This document shows, piece by piece, positions 32,800-41,501 of a DNA stretch of 64,000 nucleotides; the first letter of the stretch is position 1, and the number at the start of each line of letters is the position of its first letter. The stretch spans positions 186,001-250,000 of the forward strand of contig NZ_MTLG01000011.1 of the NCBI RefSeq assembly GCF_002192695.1. Reading direction: 5' to 3'. This DNA comes from Achromobacter xylosoxidans. GTDB taxonomy: Bacteria; Pseudomonadota; Gammaproteobacteria; Burkholderiales; Burkholderiaceae_B. The position numbers were made by a program, and so were the translations under genes. The notes beneath the pieces were generated by a model, which saw nothing but the letters and a program-made list of their open reading frames with translations, had not been told where the DNA came from and did not search any database.

Positions 32800-34392
32800 T
32801 TAGCGGTTGTTCTGCTGGATCTTCTGCTGCTTTTCCAGGCGGTTGTCGATGTACGCCTGGGCGCGCAGCTGCTCGAGCCAATCCTCGAAAGCCGGCTGGG
32901 CGCGGCGTTCGAACAGGATCTGACGGGCCTTCATGCGGGCCATGTCGTCGGTGGCGTCATGCTGGCGGCGTTCTTCCACTTCGATCAGGTGCCAGCCGAA
33001 AGGCGATTGCACCGGCTGGCTGATTTCGCCCGGCTTCAAGGCGTTCATGGCGGCCTCGAACGGCGGCACGGTTTCGCCCGGGTTCAACCAGCCCAGTTCG
33101 CCGCCTTGCGGGGCGGTCGCATCCTGCGAATACTGGCGCGCCATGTCCTCGAACTTGGCGCCGCCGCTCACCAGGCGCTGGCGCACCTGCTCCAGGCGCT
33201 GGCGCGCCAATTCGTCGCTCATGACGGTGGAGGTCTTGATCAGGATGTGGCGCGCGCGGGTCTGCATCACTTCCACCGGGCCTTGGTGCGCAGGCGCCTG
33301 CGCGGGCGCGGCGGCGGGTTGCGGCGCCTGGGCCGGCGCTGGGGCGCGGGCCGTGCGCGCGGGCGCCGGCTGGGCGGTGCCGCGGTCCATCACCTTGATG
33401 ATGTGGAAACCGTTGCCGCTCTGGATCAGGCCGCTGACCTGGCCTTTCTGCAAATTGCCGACAGCCTGCACGAACAGGTCGGGCCAGCCGTCCAGCGGAC
33501 GCACGCCCATGACGCCGCCTTGCAGGGCTTCCGGGCCGTCCGAGGCCGCGGCAGCCAGGCTGGCGAAGTCATCGCCGCGCTTGGCTTGCGCCAGCAGGCC
33601 TTCGGCCTTCTTGCGCAGCGCCGCCAATTGCTCGGGCGACGAGCCCTCGGGCACGCGCACCAGGATCTGGGCCAGGGCGTAGAGCATCGGCCCCGAAGGC
33701 GCTGCCGCCTGCTGGGGTTCGGGCTGCGGTTGGGCCTGCGGTTGCGGGGCCGCTTGCGGTGCCGCGCCGAACGCCGGGTTACGGCGCTGATCCTTCAGGA
33801 AGGCATCGACTTCGGCGTCCGAAATCACAATCGTGGAATCCACCGCGCGCTGGCGCAGGCGATCCGTGCGGATCTCGTCGCGCAGCGCCTTGCGGTAGCT
33901 ATCCCAATTCGTGCCGGATTTTTCGATCTCCTGGCGCAACTGGGCCACGGTGATCTTGTTGCGGCCGGCAATGGTCTGGATCGCCTGGTCGATTTGCGCG
34001 TCGTCCACGCGTATGCCCAGACGATCGGCTTCATGGCGCTGCACGCGCTCCATGATGAGGCGCTGCAGCACCTGGTGCTGCAGGGTCTGGTCGTCCGGCA
34101 CCTGGATGCCGCGAGTCTTCAGCTCGCCCGAAATACGCAAGGACGCGTCACGCAGCTCGCGCAGCGTGATCACGTCCTTGTCCACCACTGCGGCAATCCC
34201 GTCGACGAACTGCTCGCGTTGGGGCGCGGGCGCCGGCGCGGCGCTCTTCTGCGCGGCGGAATTCGGCTTGGCGCCATTGTTCACGGCCTTGCCGCCCTGT
34301 TCGGCCGCATGGGCCACGGGCAAGCCGGCGCACACGGCCAGCAGCAGCGCATTGCCGGAGAGGCGGCGCAAAGAGTGCAACCTACGCATCAT
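32800..34392 (-). CDS. surA: Periplasmic chaperone / peptidyl-prolyl isomerase SurA
   Basis: This 530-residue protein helps fold outer-membrane proteins. A signal peptide (cut near AHAAEQ, residue 29) is followed by the SurA N domain (IAAVVDKDVITLRELRDAS) and two parvulin domains: one from about 250 to 345 and one from about 378 to 485 (RARHILIKTS..., FGWHLIEVEE). It is longer than E. coli SurA because of Pro/Ala/Gln-rich insertions near residues 37-58, 210-232 and 350-372. These flank the parvulin domains like linkers. Its start codon overlaps the lptD stop (ATGA), so chaperone and client LptD are co-translated. Confidence 0.96.
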   Translation of the reverse strand: MMRRLHSLRRLSGNALLLAVCAGLPVAHAAEQGGKAVNNGAKPNSAAQKSAAPAPAPQREQFVDGIAAVVDKDVITLRELRDASLRISGELKTRGIQVPDDQTLQHQVLQRLIMERVQRHEADRLGIRVDDAQIDQAIQTIAGRNKITVAQLRQEIEKSGTNWDSYRKALRDEIRTDRLRQRAVDSTIVISDAEVDAFLKDQRRNPAFGAAPQAAPQPQAQPQPEPQQAAAPSGPMLYALAQILVRVPEGSSPEQLAALRKKAEGLLAQAKRGDDFASLAAAASDGPEALQGGVMGVRPLDGWPDLFVQAVGNLQKGQVSGLIQSGNGFHIIKVMDRGTAQPAPARTARAPAPAQAPQPAAAPAQAPAHQGPVEVMQTRARHILIKTSTVMSDELARQRLEQVRQRLVSGGAKFEDMARQYSQDATAPQGGELGWLNPGETVPPFEAAMNALKPGEISQPVQSPFGWHLIEVEERRQHDATDDMARMKARQILFERRAQPAFEDWLEQLRAQAYIDNRLEKQQKIQQNNR

Positions 34393-36836
34393 TCATACCT
34401 TTCAAATGTGGTCCCGGTGGGCACAGGCGGCGTAATGCGCGAGTAGCCGGGGATACTTCTGTTCAGCAGGTTCATCGGGTCGGTTCCCAGGGAACCCAGG
34501 CCCGTCAGCTCAAGCTGGAAGAACAGTGCCGAGTTGGCGTCCGTGGCGGAGACCGCGTATCGCTGGTAGACCATGCGGCCCACCCAGCAGCAATCTCCCT
34601 TGTACTCCAGGCCGGCGATCGCCTGCGTGACGCGAGGCGAATCCGTTGTATTGGCCAGCGTGCTGGAGGGACCGCTGCGCAGCGAATAATCCACCCGGCC
34701 CACGCCGTACCAACGCTTGGAGAACGGCCATTGCACCGCAAGGCTCACCTGGTTCTGCCCCTGCGCCTGATACTGAACGCCGGGTTGGGGATCGCGCTGG
34801 TAGCGGTATGACACCGCTACCGTCGTCAAACGCTGTGGCGTCCAACGCGCGCTGATCAATCCGCGCGACCATTTGTCGTCGTAGGGATTGTATTGCGCGG
34901 CGACATCGGTGCTGAGCGTGTCGGTCAGGGCCGCGCTGGCGCCCACTAGGAAGTCGGAGCGTACATTTTCGCGGGGAATCTCGCCGGGCAGCGTGACCTT
35001 CTGGTCTGCAAAGTACAGCCGCTGCGCAACACCGAGCGACATCCGCTCAAAACCGGTGTTGGCATCCAGCCAGCGCGTCGTCAACGCCGCAGTCAGCTGG
35101 TTCGCATTCGCAATGCGGTCCCAGCCGCCAGAATAAATATTCTCTTCGAACGCCTGCGAAAAGCTGAAATCCGCCAGCGATGTGTCATATACAGGTATCT
35201 TCGACTGGTCGCGGTACGGCACATACAGGTAGTACAGGCGCGGTTCCAGGGTTTGGATGGACGCCTTGCCGAAGAGCGAGGTATCGCGCTCGAAAATCAA
35301 GCCCGAGTCCACCGACATGATCGGCACCGTTCGAGATTGAGACCGTGGATACCCAAACGAAGTACCCGCAGCATCCGTATTCCCGCTGTTCAAGCGCAGC
35401 CAATCTTTACCGTACCAGCTGGTCTGGTATTGCGTGTAGTTCACGCCTACCTTGGGCACGATAAACCAGCCCGGTTTCACGATCGGATATGAAACCGTCG
35501 GGTACGTTTGCAGGCGATCGCCTTGAGGCCCCTGGCGTACGCCACCCACGTTAGGAATGCTGAAGCGTACAGCGGTGGAGGTCCAATCGACGTCAAAACC
35601 GCCCCAGTCGTAGCGTGCGCCACGCAAATACAGCTCGGGCACCTTATCGTACGGAGGGACCAACGGCGCATCGGGGTCCTGCAGCGTCTGGTATTTGTAG
35701 ACCTGGACGTAGGTGCTCCAGTAGTCCGAAGCCCAACCCACGCGGCCGCGTTGCGGCAAGTAAGTGGTGGACGCCTGGTTCAGACCCAGCTGGGAGATAT
35801 CGCGGAAATAGTTGTCGTCCGAAACTTTGGCGACATCCCAATCTGCGTAGAATCCATGCGAAAACGTCTGCTGGTGACGCCACAAGTACATCCAGCGGTC
35901 GCTGTCAGTGAGCTTGTCATTGGGCAGATAGGTGCCTACCACTGTGCCCGTATAACCTGGCCCAAGATAGCGGAACTCCCCGCCCAGCTGTACGCCGCGC
36001 TTGGAGAAGTAGCGCGGCTGTACGGTCAGATCGTAGTTCGGCGCCAGATTCAGGTAATACGGAATCGAAAAATCCAAGCCGCCCTGGCTGGTCGTGCCGT
36101 AGGTCGGCATCAGGAAACCCGACTTGCGCTCCTTCTTGACCGGAAAGGTCATGTAGGGCGACGCCAGGATGGGCACGTCCTTGAAATACAGCACGCCATT
36201 GCGCGCCACGCCTTCGTTCTCGTCGAAGTCGATGTCGACGGTATTGGCCTTGATGTACCAGGACGGCGTTTCGCAGGCGCAGCCACTATACGTCACCGTT
36301 TGCAGACGCATCTGCGACCGGCTGAAGATGTCCGCATGCTCGGCGACCGCAAAGCCGCCGTTGGCGCCCATCCAGAAATTGGGTTTTTCGATTTCGCCCG
36401 AGGACTTGTCGACGTTGAACTTCGCGTTCGGCCCGATCACCAGGGTGCCGTCGCGCATCATGCGCGCGCTGCCCTGGACGTCGACTTCGCCCGTGTCCTT
36501 GCGGTAGTTGATGCGGTCGCCCTTGATCACGCTGTCGATGCGGCGCACCTGGGCATTGCCGGTCAGGGTCAGGTCGGAATCCGGATCGCCATCGATGCTG
36601 TCCGCCTCCATGAAGGAGGGAATGCTGTCGTCCGGCAAGCGGTGCATCCGCAGGCCCGGCGAGGTGCGCAACACGGGAGTCGCCGAGGTCGACGACGCGG
36701 CGGGAACGCTGCCCTGGCTGCCTTGGGCCTGGACGGCTCCGGCAGCGACACTGACAGCAGAGAGGATCAACCATCGAACCTTGCGCACGAGTGAAAACAG
36801 CCCTTTTTGACGATGGTGGGAACGCGACACCGGCAC
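34389..36836 (-). CDS. lptD: LPS-assembly protein LptD
   Basis: This 815-residue outer-membrane protein inserts LPS into the outer leaflet together with LptE. It has an N-terminal signal (residues about 1-38), an OstA-type periplasmic domain, and a large beta-barrel with LEPRLYYLYVPYRDQSKIP in its middle. Cysteines are few: Cys186 and Cys188 (SGCACE) and the adjacent pair Cys749-Cys750 (GDCCW). The adjacent pair matches the E. coli arrangement. The early-domain cysteines are placed differently, so the disulfide topology may differ. By eye its sequence is less GC-rich than its neighbours. It is the first gene of lptD-surA-rsmA. Confidence 0.96.
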   Translation of the reverse strand: MPVSRSHHRQKGLFSLVRKVRWLILSAVSVAAGAVQAQGSQGSVPAASSTSATPVLRTSPGLRMHRLPDDSIPSFMEADSIDGDPDSDLTLTGNAQVRRIDSVIKGDRINYRKDTGEVDVQGSARMMRDGTLVIGPNAKFNVDKSSGEIEKPNFWMGANGGFAVAEHADIFSRSQMRLQTVTYSGCACETPSWYIKANTVDIDFDENEGVARNGVLYFKDVPILASPYMTFPVKKERKSGFLMPTYGTTSQGGLDFSIPYYLNLAPNYDLTVQPRYFSKRGVQLGGEFRYLGPGYTGTVVGTYLPNDKLTDSDRWMYLWRHQQTFSHGFYADWDVAKVSDDNYFRDISQLGLNQASTTYLPQRGRVGWASDYWSTYVQVYKYQTLQDPDAPLVPPYDKVPELYLRGARYDWGGFDVDWTSTAVRFSIPNVGGVRQGPQGDRLQTYPTVSYPIVKPGWFIVPKVGVNYTQYQTSWYGKDWLRLNSGNTDAAGTSFGYPRSQSRTVPIMSVDSGLIFERDTSLFGKASIQTLEPRLYYLYVPYRDQSKIPVYDTSLADFSFSQAFEENIYSGGWDRIANANQLTAALTTRWLDANTGFERMSLGVAQRLYFADQKVTLPGEIPRENVRSDFLVGASAALTDTLSTDVAAQYNPYDDKWSRGLISARWTPQRLTTVAVSYRYQRDPQPGVQYQAQGQNQVSLAVQWPFSKRWYGVGRVDYSLRSGPSSTLANTTDSPRVTQAIAGLEYKGDCCWVGRMVYQRYAVSATDANSALFFQLELTGLGSLGTDPMNLLNRSIPGYSRITPPVPTGTTFERYE

Positions 36837-36871
36837 CCACGGAGGGCCAATGCTAACGGAAACGAGCCGGT

Positions 36872-36877
36872 ATTATA
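36872..36877 (-). promoter_or_regulatory. Consensus -10 hexamer upstream of lptD
   Basis: On the minus strand the sequence is a perfect TATAAT, 35 bp before the lptD start. No good -35 is seen at 16-18 bp spacing (the best hexamer is CTGGGC). The real promoter could rely on an activator or another sigma factor. Confidence 0.45.
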
Positions 36878-36957
36878 GAGAAGCCGCGCCATAGGCCCAG
36901 ACTTATGTGCTCGGGACACAATTCTCAGCAATATTGCCTTTCTGACACGGATCTTCC

Positions 36958-37998
36958 TTGAAAAACGATCACGACCCCCGCCTGGAGCAGATCCGCAACT
37001 GGCTGGGCAGCCTGCCCGCCAGCCTGAACCTGGCCATCGACACGCTGCGCCCGGCGTCGGCCGACGCCAGTTTCCGCCGCTATTTCAGGCTGGACGCCGG
37101 CGAGCGCACCCTGATAGTCATGGATGCCCCGCCCGCGCACGAGGATTGCCGCCCCTTCCTGCACGTGGACCGCTTGCTGGCGGACGTGGGCCTGAACGTG
37201 CCCGCCGTGCTGGAACAGAATCTGGACCAGGGCCTGCTGCTGCTGTCCGACCTGGGCGAGCAGACCTATTACCAGCGCATCCAGGCGGGACTGCCGGACA
37301 GCGAACTGCAGACGCTGTACCGCGAGGCCCTGGCCGCGCTGGTCCGCCTGCAGCAGGCGTCCACCGCCGGCCTGGGCACCTACGACACGACCCGCCTGGC
37401 CGACGAGCTCAAGCTCTTCCCCGAGTGGTACGTGCAGAAGCATCATGGCGTGACCCTGGACGACAAGACGGCGAACGCGCTGGACAAGATCTTCGCGCTG
37501 CTCTCCACCAGCAACGGCGGACAGGCCCAGGTGCTGGTGCACCGCGATTACCATTCGCCCAACCTGATGGTCTGCGACCAGCCGCAATACGGCCCCAACC
37601 CGGGCATCATCGACTTCCAGGATGCGCTGATCGGCCCGATCACCTACGACCTGGCCTCGCTGGTGACCGACGCCCGCACCACCTGGGAAGAGCCCCAGCA
37701 GCTGGACTGGGCCATCCGCTACTGGGAAATGGCGCGGGCCGCGGGCTTGCCGGTGGACTCGGATTTCGCCGAATTCCACCGCGCCTATGAATGGATGGGC
37801 CTGCAGCGCAACCTGCGTATCCTGGGGGTCTTTGCCCGCCTGAATCACCGCGACGGCAAGGCGCATTACCTGGCCCACATTCCGCGCATGAACGGCTATG
37901 TGCGCCAGGTCGCCCAGCGCTACGGCGTCTTCACACCGCTGCTGCGCCTGCTGGACAAGCTGGACGACCGCCAGGTCAGCGTCGGATACACCTTCTGA
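36958..37998 (+). CDS. amgK: N-acetylmuramate / sugar 1-kinase, AmgK
   Basis: This 346-residue protein of the aminoglycoside-phosphotransferase fold has the catalytic Brenner motif VLVHRDYHSPNLM and the metal motif GIIDFQDALIGPITYDLASL. With the coupled downstream gene murU it matches the Pseudomonas-type cell-wall recycling pair: AmgK phosphorylates MurNAc or GlcNAc at C1. The start is a TTG at 36958, since residues encoded well before the first in-frame ATG (about 37122) are conserved. Its ribosome site is weak, so the exact start is uncertain. It is divergent from lptD. Its stop overlaps the murU ATG. Confidence 0.9.
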   Translation: MKNDHDPRLEQIRNWLGSLPASLNLAIDTLRPASADASFRRYFRLDAGERTLIVMDAPPAHEDCRPFLHVDRLLADVGLNVPAVLEQNLDQGLLLLSDLGEQTYYQRIQAGLPDSELQTLYREALAALVRLQQASTAGLGTYDTTRLADELKLFPEWYVQKHHGVTLDDKTANALDKIFALLSTSNGGQAQVLVHRDYHSPNLMVCDQPQYGPNPGIIDFQDALIGPITYDLASLVTDARTTWEEPQQLDWAIRYWEMARAAGLPVDSDFAEFHRAYEWMGLQRNLRILGVFARLNHRDGKAHYLAHIPRMNGYVRQVAQRYGVFTPLLRLLDKLDDRQVSVGYTF

Positions 37999-38684
37999 TG
38001 CGGGCCATGATCCTCGCGGCGGGCCGCGGCGAACGCATGCGCCCGCTGACCGACCGCCTGCCCAAGCCTCTGCTTGCCGTGGGCGGCCAGCCGCTCATCG
38101 TCTGGCATCTGCGGCGGCTGGCGGCCGCCGGCATCCGCGACATCGTCATCAACCACGCCTGGCTCGGCCACGAAATCGAACAGGCGCTGGGCGACGGCGG
38201 CACGTACGGCGTACAGATCCGCTATTCGGCCGAAGCCGTCGCGCTGGAAACCGCCGGCGGCATCGTCCAGGCGCTGCCGCTGCTGGGCGACGAATCCTTC
38301 CTGGTCGTCAATGGCGACGTCTGGTGCGACTGGGATCCGGCCGCGGCGGCGGATCTGGCGCGCGGCGTCCCCGCAGGCGGCGCCTGGCTGCTGCTGGTGG
38401 ATAACCCGCCCCAGCATCCCGCCGGCGATTTCCGCCTGGATGCCGACGGCAGCGTCCATGCCCAGGGCGAACCTCGTTTGACCTTTGCAGGCATCGGCGT
38501 CTACCATCCCTCGTTGTTCGCCGACGTCCCCCGGGGCGCAGCGGCGCCCCTGGCGCCCTTGCTGCGGCAGGCCATGGCTCGCGACCTGGTGCGCGGCGCG
38601 CGCCACGAAGGCAAATGGACGGATGTCGGCACGCCGCAGCGGTTGGCTGACCTGGACGCGGAACTCAACGGACAGGTCCGCTGA
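37998..38684 (+). CDS. murU: N-acetylmuramate alpha-1-phosphate uridylyltransferase MurU
   Basis: This 228-residue nucleotidyltransferase begins MRAMILAAGRGERMRPLTDR LPKPLLAVGG in two adjoining blocks, the signature of sugar-nucleotide pyrophosphorylases. It has FLVVNGDVWCDWD with the metal-binding Asp, and GKWTDVGTPQRL at the end. Coupling with amgK identifies it as the enzyme that makes UDP-MurNAc during peptidoglycan recycling, bypassing de novo synthesis and fosfomycin-sensitive MurA. Its ATG overlaps the amgK stop (TGATG). A second ATG three codons later is possible. Confidence 0.9.
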   Translation: MRAMILAAGRGERMRPLTDRLPKPLLAVGGQPLIVWHLRRLAAAGIRDIVINHAWLGHEIEQALGDGGTYGVQIRYSAEAVALETAGGIVQALPLLGDESFLVVNGDVWCDWDPAAAADLARGVPAGGAWLLLVDNPPQHPAGDFRLDADGSVHAQGEPRLTFAGIGVYHPSLFADVPRGAAAPLAPLLRQAMARDLVRGARHEGKWTDVGTPQRLADLDAELNGQVR

Positions 38685-38825
38685 TGTCCACATATTTCAC
38701 AATATCAAGGTGCGCAACCAGGCTTGTCCGCGCACCCAACGGGCCCGGCTAACCGGGTATTCTCTAGCGCTTTGGCCTGCGCGCGCAGCGCGCCGGCAGG
38801 CAAATACACAGGAAGTTTTCTAGGA

Positions 38826-39530
38826 ATGGGGATGTTTGGAAGATCGCAACGGGCTGTGTTCAAGCCCTCCGTGTACCAGCCCGGCCAACGCACGCGCCGC
38901 ATGCCGCGCTGGCTGGTCCTGCTGCTGGTGGGCATCGCCCTGGGCGCCGGCGGCGTGCTCTTCCTGCAGACCAACTACGGCCCGCAACGCCTGACGGTGG
39001 AGCAGTCCGAGCAGCTGCACAGCGAACTGAGCACCGCCAACCTGGAGCGCCAGCGCCTGCAAAGCCAGCTCGAGGAAGCCACCCAGCAGCGCGACGCCAA
39101 CAAGTCCGGCCACGAAAAACTGACCGCCGACCTTTCTGACGCCCGCAGCAAGATCGACACGCTGAACAAGGAACTGGTGCTGTTCCAGGACGCCATGCCG
39201 GCCGATCCGCGCGGCGGCAACCTGGGCATCCGCTCGGCTACCTTCAAGCGCGCGCCCGGCCTGCTGGACTACCAGGTGCTGGTCATGCGCGAGGACCGTC
39301 AGGGTGCGCCGTTCAAGGGCACGCTGACCTTCTCCATCGACGGCACCTACCCGAACGGCCGCGCCGCCACCGTCACGCCGGAAGGCCCCGCCCTGAACGT
39401 CGACCGTTACGACTACGCGCTGGGCCAGCTGAAGCTGCCTGACGGCTTCACGGCCAAGGTCGTGGTATTGCGCGTGCTGGACGGCGCCCAGAAACAGCAG
39501 GCAATGCGTATCTATTACGTGCGCAACTGA
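38826..39530 (+). CDS. Membrane-anchored coiled-coil protein of unknown function (DUF6776-like)
   Basis: This 234-residue protein has a basic cytoplasmic N-terminus (residues 1-26), one membrane segment (about 27-45, WLVLLLVGIALGAGGVLFL), a likely coiled coil (about 58-108, rich in Q, L, E and K heptads) and a C-terminal periplasmic beta-type domain (about 120-234) that ends AMRIYYVRN. I recall a betaproteobacterial DUF family of this architecture but no function. An AGGAAG site lies 10 bp before the ATG at 38826; another ATG two codons later is preceded by AGGA at a shorter distance. A strong terminator follows. Confidence 0.75.
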   Translation: MGMFGRSQRAVFKPSVYQPGQRTRRMPRWLVLLLVGIALGAGGVLFLQTNYGPQRLTVEQSEQLHSELSTANLERQRLQSQLEEATQQRDANKSGHEKLTADLSDARSKIDTLNKELVLFQDAMPADPRGGNLGIRSATFKRAPGLLDYQVLVMREDRQGAPFKGTLTFSIDGTYPNGRAATVTPEGPALNVDRYDYALGQLKLPDGFTAKVVVLRVLDGAQKQQAMRIYYVRN

Positions 39531-39551
39531 TACGTCGCGCCGCCCCGAAGA

Positions 39552-39578
39552 CCCGCCCTGATCCGGCGGGTTTTTTTT
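39552..39578 (+). terminator. Rho-independent terminator
   Basis: CCCGCC and GGCGGG form a 6-bp GC stem with a 7-base loop followed directly by eight T residues. It lies 21 bp after the stop of the coiled-coil protein gene and insulates it from the MarR-regulated promoter downstream. Confidence 0.92.
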
Positions 39579-39589
39579 GTCTTGCCAAA

Positions 39590-39608
39590 ATAGTTGCGTG
39601 CGCAACCT
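39590..39608. promoter_or_regulatory. MarR-type operator, site 1
   Basis: ATAGTTGCGTGCGCAACCT contains the perfect inverted repeat GTTGCG-TG-CGCAAC. An almost identical site follows 28 bp downstream. The likely regulator is the MarR protein encoded at 41498-41986 in the same operon. Confidence 0.7.
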
Positions 39609-39622
39609 CTTGCGAATATAGT
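39594..39622 (+). promoter_or_regulatory. Promoter of the flavin hydroxylase / MarR operon
   Basis: TTGCGT (39594-39599) and TATAGT (39617-39622) are spaced by exactly 17 bp. The -35 lies inside operator site 1 and the -10 runs into site 2, so a bound repressor would block RNA polymerase. The start codon is 30 bp downstream of the -10. Confidence 0.7.
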
Positions 39623-39636
39623 TGCGTGAACAACCA
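39618..39636. promoter_or_regulatory. MarR-type operator, site 2
   Basis: ATAGTTGCGTGAACAACCA repeats site 1 with changes only in the right arm (GTTG...CAAC is kept). It overlaps the -10 hexamer. The repeat of a 19-bp site in a 50-bp promoter is the strongest operator signal in the window. Confidence 0.7.
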
Positions 39637-39651
39637 ATATCTGGAGACACC

Positions 39652-41277
39652 ATGCCGTTACCCGCGCACGTTCCCGTCCTGATCGCCGGCGGCGGCCCCG
39701 TCGGCCTGACGCTGGCCGCCCTGCTGGCCGAATACGGCATCGCCTCGCTGACGCTGGAGGCTGACGACGACTATTGCAGCGGCAGCCGCGCCATCTGCAT
39801 CTCGCGGCGATCGCAGGAAATCATGGGCTGGGTCGGCGCCGACCGCCCCCTGATGGCCACCGGCCTGGCCTGGACCGGAGGCCGCAGCTACTACCGCAAC
39901 AGCGAGGTCCTGCATTTCGAGATGCCGCACGACCCGCTGCAGCGCTACGCGCCCATGGTCAACATTCAGCAGTACGCGGTCGAGGAATACGCCCACCAGG
40001 CCATGCAGCGCCATCCGGCGCTGGCCGCGCTGCGCTGGTCGGCGCGGCTCGCCGGCCTGCGCACGGACGCGGACGGCGTCACCGCCGAAGTGGACGCCGA
40101 AGGCGGCCGCCAGACCGTGCGCGCCGATTGGCTAATCGCCTGCGACGGCGGCCGCAGCACCGTGCGCGAAGCCCTGGGCCTGAAACTGGAAGGCATGCAG
40201 TACGAAGGACGCTACGTCATAGTCGACATCGAACAGGAGTCCAACCGCCCCGTGGAACGCCTGGCCTGGTTCGATCCGCCGTCCAACCCCGGTTCCACCC
40301 TGCTCATGCACCGCCAGCCCGGCAACGTCTGGCGGGTGGACTACCAGATCCGCGACGACGAGGACCCCGAAGAGGCGGTCAAGCCGGAAAACGTGCTGCC
40401 GCGCGTGCAGAGCCACCTGGACATGATCGGCGAGACCGCGCCCTGGAAGCCGTTGTGGATCTCCATCTATAACGCCAAGTGCCTGACCTTGGACAGTTAC
40501 CGCCATGGACGCGTGCTGTTCGCCGGCGATGCCGCCCACCTGGTGCCGATCTTCGGCGTGCGCGGCCTGAACTCGGGACTGGACGACGCCGGCAACCTGG
40601 CCTGGAAGCTGGCCTGGGTGCTGCAAGGCCAGGCCCCCGACAGCCTGCTGGACAGTTACAGCGTGGAGCGCGTGCACGCCACCCGCCAGAACCTGGCCTA
40701 CGGCGCCAAGAGCACCGAATTCATGGCCCCGCCGGACTTTGGCTTTCGCTTGATGCGCGAGGCCGCGCTGCGCCTGGCGCTGACCGACGAGCGCGTGCGC
40801 CAGCTCATCAACCCGCGGCAGTCGGCGCCCATTTCCTATGACGCCTCGCCGCTGAACCTGGCTGACGGCGCGCAGCAAGCCGGCGCCGTCGCCGCGCCCG
40901 GCCAACCCGCCCCCGAGGCGCTGCTGCAGGATGGCGGCACGCCGCTGCATCTCAGCGCCTGCTTCGGGGCCGGCTTCGTCGCGCTGGCGCTGGACCCGGA
41001 CGCCCAACTGGCAGCCGAACTGGACGCCCTGGCCGCTGCCACCCGCGATGCGCCCCGGCCGCTGCGCGTGCTGAAGACGGGCAAAGACGCCCTGCAAGAC
41101 CCGCACGGACAATTGCGCCAGCGCTACGGCGCGCATGCCGGCAGCGTCTACCTGCTGCGGCCGGACGGCTACGTGCTGGGCCGCTGGATCGCTCCCGCGG
41201 CCGCCAGCCTGCGCGCCGCGCTCAAGCCCTACTACCCCTCGATCGCCCTGGATACGCCCAAGGAACAGCAAGCATGA
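39652..41277 (+). CDS. FAD-dependent aromatic hydroxylase-like oxidoreductase (MhpA-like)
   Basis: This 541-residue class A flavoprotein monooxygenase has the Rossmann motif VLIAGGGPVGLTLAALLAEY near the N-terminus, DWLIACDGGRSTVREALG (the DG motif) and GDAAHLVPIFGVRGLNSGLD (the GD motif). A thioredoxin-like C-terminal domain (about 400-541) completes the 3-(3-hydroxyphenyl)propionate hydroxylase type. It should hydroxylate a phenolic or heteroaromatic acid with NAD(P)H and oxygen. A GGAG site precedes the ATG. It is the first gene of an operon with a small DUF2783-like protein and a MarR regulator. No ring-cleavage genes are in the window, so the substrate is unknown. Confidence 0.9.
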   Translation: MPLPAHVPVLIAGGGPVGLTLAALLAEYGIASLTLEADDDYCSGSRAICISRRSQEIMGWVGADRPLMATGLAWTGGRSYYRNSEVLHFEMPHDPLQRYAPMVNIQQYAVEEYAHQAMQRHPALAALRWSARLAGLRTDADGVTAEVDAEGGRQTVRADWLIACDGGRSTVREALGLKLEGMQYEGRYVIVDIEQESNRPVERLAWFDPPSNPGSTLLMHRQPGNVWRVDYQIRDDEDPEEAVKPENVLPRVQSHLDMIGETAPWKPLWISIYNAKCLTLDSYRHGRVLFAGDAAHLVPIFGVRGLNSGLDDAGNLAWKLAWVLQGQAPDSLLDSYSVERVHATRQNLAYGAKSTEFMAPPDFGFRLMREAALRLALTDERVRQLINPRQSAPISYDASPLNLADGAQQAGAVAAPGQPAPEALLQDGGTPLHLSACFGAGFVALALDPDAQLAAELDALAAATRDAPRPLRVLKTGKDALQDPHGQLRQRYGAHAGSVYLLRPDGYVLGRWIAPAAASLRAALKPYYPSIALDTPKEQQA

Positions 41278-41501
41278 ACAACGAAGAACTGGACCAGGTC
41301 TATACCGCCATGGCGCAGACCCTGACGCGCGTCGGCGAGGAACAGGCGTCGCTCTTCCTGTCGATCCTGAGCCTGTCGCTGCTGGCCCGATTGGGCGATG
41401 CGCGCGACGCCGCCGCGCTGCTGGCGCAGGCGGAAGCCGCCTGCCTGGCCAACGGCCCTGTGGCACACTATCCCGCATCTGCCCCTGCCCGCCCGACGTG
41501 A
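41274..41501 (+). CDS. Small DUF2783-like protein linked to the flavin hydroxylase
   Basis: This 75-residue acidic helical protein begins MNNEELDQVYTAMAQTLTRV. Its ATG overlaps the hydroxylase stop (GCATGA) and its own TGA overlaps the GTG start of the MarR gene, so it is doubly coupled and very likely real. Small proteins of this look, which I recall as DUF2783, often follow FAD hydroxylase genes. Their role is unknown; a subunit or stability partner for the hydroxylase is a guess. Confidence 0.72.
   Translation: MNNEELDQVYTAMAQTLTRVGEEQASLFLSILSLSLLARLGDARDAAALLAQAEAACLANGPVAHYPASAPARPT

Noticed and set aside
31987-34446. Very long open frame (819 codons) on the plus strand opposite rsmA and surA
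   Set aside because: It lies antisense to two certain genes, has a low-complexity His/Gln/Arg/Gly-rich translation and no domain. Such mirror frames are a by-product of high GC codon bias.
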